From: Marisa cornuarietis
Taxonomy: Eukaryota; Mollusca; Gastropoda; Architaenioglossa; Ampullariidae
Direction: 5' to 3'
Length of the DNA: 64,000 nucleotides
Assembly: GCA_004794655.1 (NCBI GenBank)
Contig: SMMW01000502.1
Coordinates: 310,001-374,000 of the forward strand
In this document: positions 61,416 to 64,000 of the stretch, piece by piece
How the letters are laid out: each line of letters begins with the position of its first letter
Position numbering within the stretch: the stretch's first letter is position 1
Made by a program: the position numbers and the translations under genes
Notes under the pieces: model-generated
What the model was told of the DNA's origin: nothing
Database searches by the model: none
Seen by the model: the letters and a program-made list of their open reading frames with translations, nothing else

Positions 61416-63803
61416 CCGGATTGTCGCCTACTGATACAATGATTATAGAGTTTCCAGTTATAGATGTCGCTTCCGCTATCAAGAAAAACTCCCACGTGTA
61501 CAAAACTACATAGCGGTTGTCTACGATGAAGGCTGTCAGGTACATTTGTTGCTACCACACCATAGATTACTTGTGATTACATTTGTCAATAACTTTCATT
61601 GTGACGGTTTTCCCCGTTTTTCTCTTCTCGCAACCTCATGAGTCATGAAGGACAAAACATGTTCATCATCCGGGTTGAGCAGCGCCACAGCAACACAGCA
61701 AACTGTTTCTCAGAATGCTGGGCGGACCTGAGGAGAGATGGTCAGATAGCACAACGGGAAATACTGGGGCGGAAGTATGTGTGGCTTGTCTCCCTGTCTC
61801 CATGTCTCTCTGTCTCCCTGTCTCATGTCTCCATGTCATGAACAGACGAAGAGCAAAGACCAACCAAAGATTTCAGTGCATAGACCAGTAAAACATTCAG
61901 GTGCATAACCAAGTATTAGGCGGTGACGTAACGTCCAGCCACGTGTCCAGCCTTTGATAGTGCGTTGGGCCATGAACAGTGACTACTTAGTGATGACGCA
62001 CTGAATGGTGACGTACTGAGTGGTGACGTACTGAGCGGTGACACACTGAGTGGTGACGTACTGAGTGGTGACACACTGAGTGGTGACGTACTGAATGGTG
62101 ACGTACTGAGTGGTGACGTACTGAGCGGTGACGTAATGAGTGGTGACGCACTGAGCGGTGACATACATAGTGGTTACGTACTGAGTGGTGACGTACTGAG
62201 TGGTGACGCACTGCACGGTGGCGACCAGACGGACTACCTGTCGCCTAGCAAGGTGTTGCTGTAACCATTGTGGTGTATAGTGTGTCGGGTGTCAACATTC
62301 TGTCCTGTACTGTCGAGGGCTGGCACCACTACCTGTGTGTCAGAATATTTGTCTTGTCAAACGCTGCACTAAGGTGTGCGCAGCCATGCTTCCTTCCAGC
62401 CTCACCTGTGGGTGGGACCAGTGTACCGTCAGACGACAAGGGCACTGGTTTCTGGTACTGCATCACCAACCCCCTCCCGGGGGCGTCCGGCGCCTGACCC
62501 GCTGGGGGAGGAAGGCGGGAAGACTGGTACTCATTCGTCATCCTGACCTTTTGAACTTTGACCTCATTAGTCTCCAGAGCAGAGACGGGGTCTGATGGGA
62601 TGCTATTGCGGGCTGTCAACAAAACATTCGATGAGAAACAGAGCAGCCAGAGGACTCGAGCATGAAAGACGTAAAAAATGTTTCTTTAAAGTTGGCCTCT
62701 GTATTAAATATAAAATATCTTCTTATATATATATATATATCTTGTTACAATGTTTATGATTTTATTTGACCGTGTGAAGCTGGAACCAGGAAACTCGAAA
62801 GGTGGGTGAAGGGTTACATATAAGGGCTATATACCCACCATCCGGTTACGGCCGTGAAAAAAACTTTCAGGGAACGATAAACACTTATGACGTCAGCTAC
62901 ATATAAAATACAACCACACAGCTGACAGCCCCACCCAGGTCTTCTATCTCTTAATACTTACTCGATGATGTAAATGAAGGAAAGGAACACAGCGCTTGGT
63001 AAATATTTAGATTAGTGTGAGTGTTTAATTACACGTCATCAATTTGACTACCTTGAGTGTGTCACAGTGTCATCACCATGCACGCCTACACACTATCCAC
63101 CTAATGTCGGAAGTCGTTACCACTGCCCACACACTCTCAGTCTCTGCTCCCTTCCTCTTCCTACCAGGACCTTACACCTACGCTTGTGGTGATCTTTTCC
63201 TGCCTGGTGCTGGTGTAGTATGGGGCGCCAAGAGGGGAATTTTCTCAAATTTGCTATTTCTAGCTATACATTGCAATGTATAATTATAGAATGTAATGTA
63301 TAGCTATACATAGCATTTTATACTTATAGATTGTATTTTATATTTATACAATTCATTCTATAATTATAGATTGCATTCTATAGCTATACACTGCATTCTA
63401 TAAGTATAAAATGTATAATTATACATTGCAATGTATAGCTAGAGAGAGAAAACTCGGTAAAAACCGAAGTGTTTCATTTATATTATACTCAGAAGTTGCT
63501 CTCCAATTCATTTTATATATACCTTTCAATTCTTTAGCTATAGAATGCATTCTAGCTATACATTTGAAATCTATATTTATAGATTGCATTCTATAACTTC
63601 TGACTAAAAATGTATACGGAACGAGGCTGGCTCATTTGCATATGGGAAAAGGTCAAAGACCAACCAATCGGCGCTCTGTGTGTGCATCTCTCTCTCTCTC
63701 TCTCTGTGCTTACCTCTGATGTAAACAACAAACAAGATGAAGGTAATGACGCCCAAGATCAAAAGGAGAATAATCAAGACGATTAAAGTCGGAGTCGTCT
63801 TCC
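61099..63803 (-). CDS. paralogue of the Ig-like membrane protein, three 3' exons
   Basis: Exons in coding order: 63803-63714 (transmembrane, 90 nt, as in the plus-strand copy), 62612-62406, 61274-61099 with TAA at 61101-61099. All junctions are phase 1 with GT/AG borders. The membrane exon encodes KTTPTLIV, a hydrophobic run and VVYIRG. The tail keeps QAPDAP, VMQYQKPVPLSS, LQYQEPW, QLDDEISDRLATFRPNPRMC and VPGFQ. The tail is shorter than in the other copy (207 against 228 nt, then 176 against 254 nt). The signal peptide and ectodomain must lie beyond 64000. It faces the plus-strand copy tail to tail. Inferred role: receptor using the same YQxP signalling tail. Confidence 0.82.
61274..62405. 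other. last intron of the minus-strand Ig-like gene with (CA)n and a 15-bp array
   Basis: (CA)n at 61347-61413 and a 15-bp array at 61975-62215 lie in this intron. The rest is unremarkable. Confidence 0.7.
61975..62215. repeat. 15-bp minisatellite
   Basis: About 16 copies of GTGACGTACTGAGTG with ACACACTGAG and GCGGTGAC variants. Because 15 is five codons, all three minus-strand frames stay open with short peptide repeats. Confidence 0.95.
62613..63713 (-). other. intron of the minus-strand Ig-like gene
   Basis: It contains (TA)n at 62727-62741, the AT-rich dyad block at 63250-63600 and (CT)n at about 63690-63706. No exon recognised. Confidence 0.6.
63250..63600. repeat. AT-rich block of short dyad motifs
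   Basis: Repeated CTATACATTGCAATGTATA, ATTCTATAGCTATAC and TATAATTATAGAATG words, many self-complementary, over about 350 bases. Confidence 0.8.
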
Positions 63804-64000
63804 CTGCACAAACATTTTCTCTGTGAAAAATCCTCTGTAATGAGGAAGCGTACGACAAGAACAAACATATGGGACACACATGTAAAACATGTTGTCAATA
63901 GTGCATGTAACTTTTGAATGTAACATATAAAGAGGTTTTGAAAGTAAGCAGCAGCTCGCAGTGAACAACAATTGTGGTGTTAAGGGTCTTGTGACAAGGC
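63804..64000 (-). other. window end, upstream intron of the minus-strand Ig-like gene
   Basis: No further exon of the gene is recognisable before the window ends. Confidence 0.4.

Overview
The window is animal nuclear DNA. Coding sequence is broken into short exons with GT/AG introns, there are remnants of LINE, Ty3/gypsy, hAT and pogo-like elements, and about twenty minisatellite or microsatellite arrays are interspersed. A metazoan GH9 cellulase together with secreted PAN/EB/fibrinogen-domain (FReD) proteins suggests a lophotrochozoan, most likely a mollusc and probably a gastropod. This assignment is an inference from gene content; nothing in the sequence names the species.

Layout. (1) 85-6435 (+): nine 3' exons of a GH9 endoglucanase whose 5' end lies outside the window. 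(2) 8829-21841 (+): a secreted protein with signal peptide, EB-type Cys-rich module, PAN domain, second EB module and FReD. Its last exon carries an in-frame TAG 34 codons before the normal stop, and its third intron holds about 5.7 kb of 32-bp tandem repeats. (3) 35264-27811 (-, possibly starting at 35930): a paralogue facing it tail to tail. This copy carries a MACPF (perforin/complement-type) domain and two extra PAN-like modules in one 1,665-nt exon upstream of the same EB-PAN-EB-FReD body. (4) 37961-37035 (-): three phase-compatible exons of an unidentified gene. (5) 41360-39085 (-): a decayed hAT (DUF4371/ZMYM1-like) element. (6) 46202-51446 (+): a seven-exon, 346-residue type I membrane protein with a signal peptide, a Cys-containing Ig-like ectodomain, one membrane helix and a cytoplasmic tail with two YQxP motifs. 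(7) 63803-61099 (-): the three 3' exons of its paralogue, again tail to tail, with its 5' part beyond the window. A THAP-like reading frame lies at 24646-25368 between the convergent FReD genes.

How the genes may work together. FReD proteins are recognition lectins in mollusc immunity and MACPF domains form membrane pores, so the minus-strand gene appears to join recognition and attack in one secreted chain. The EB-PAN-EB-FReD paralogue would be the recognition part without the pore-former, and the present sequence truncates it. The two Ig-like membrane proteins look like signalling receptors. Two inverted paralogue pairs within about 55 kb suggest a duplicating immune-type locus beside a digestive cellulase. 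Function is inferred from domains; no expression or activity can be read from the DNA.

Most long open frames outside these genes are translations of tandem repeats and are not genes. No tRNA, rRNA, CRISPR or prokaryotic features were seen.
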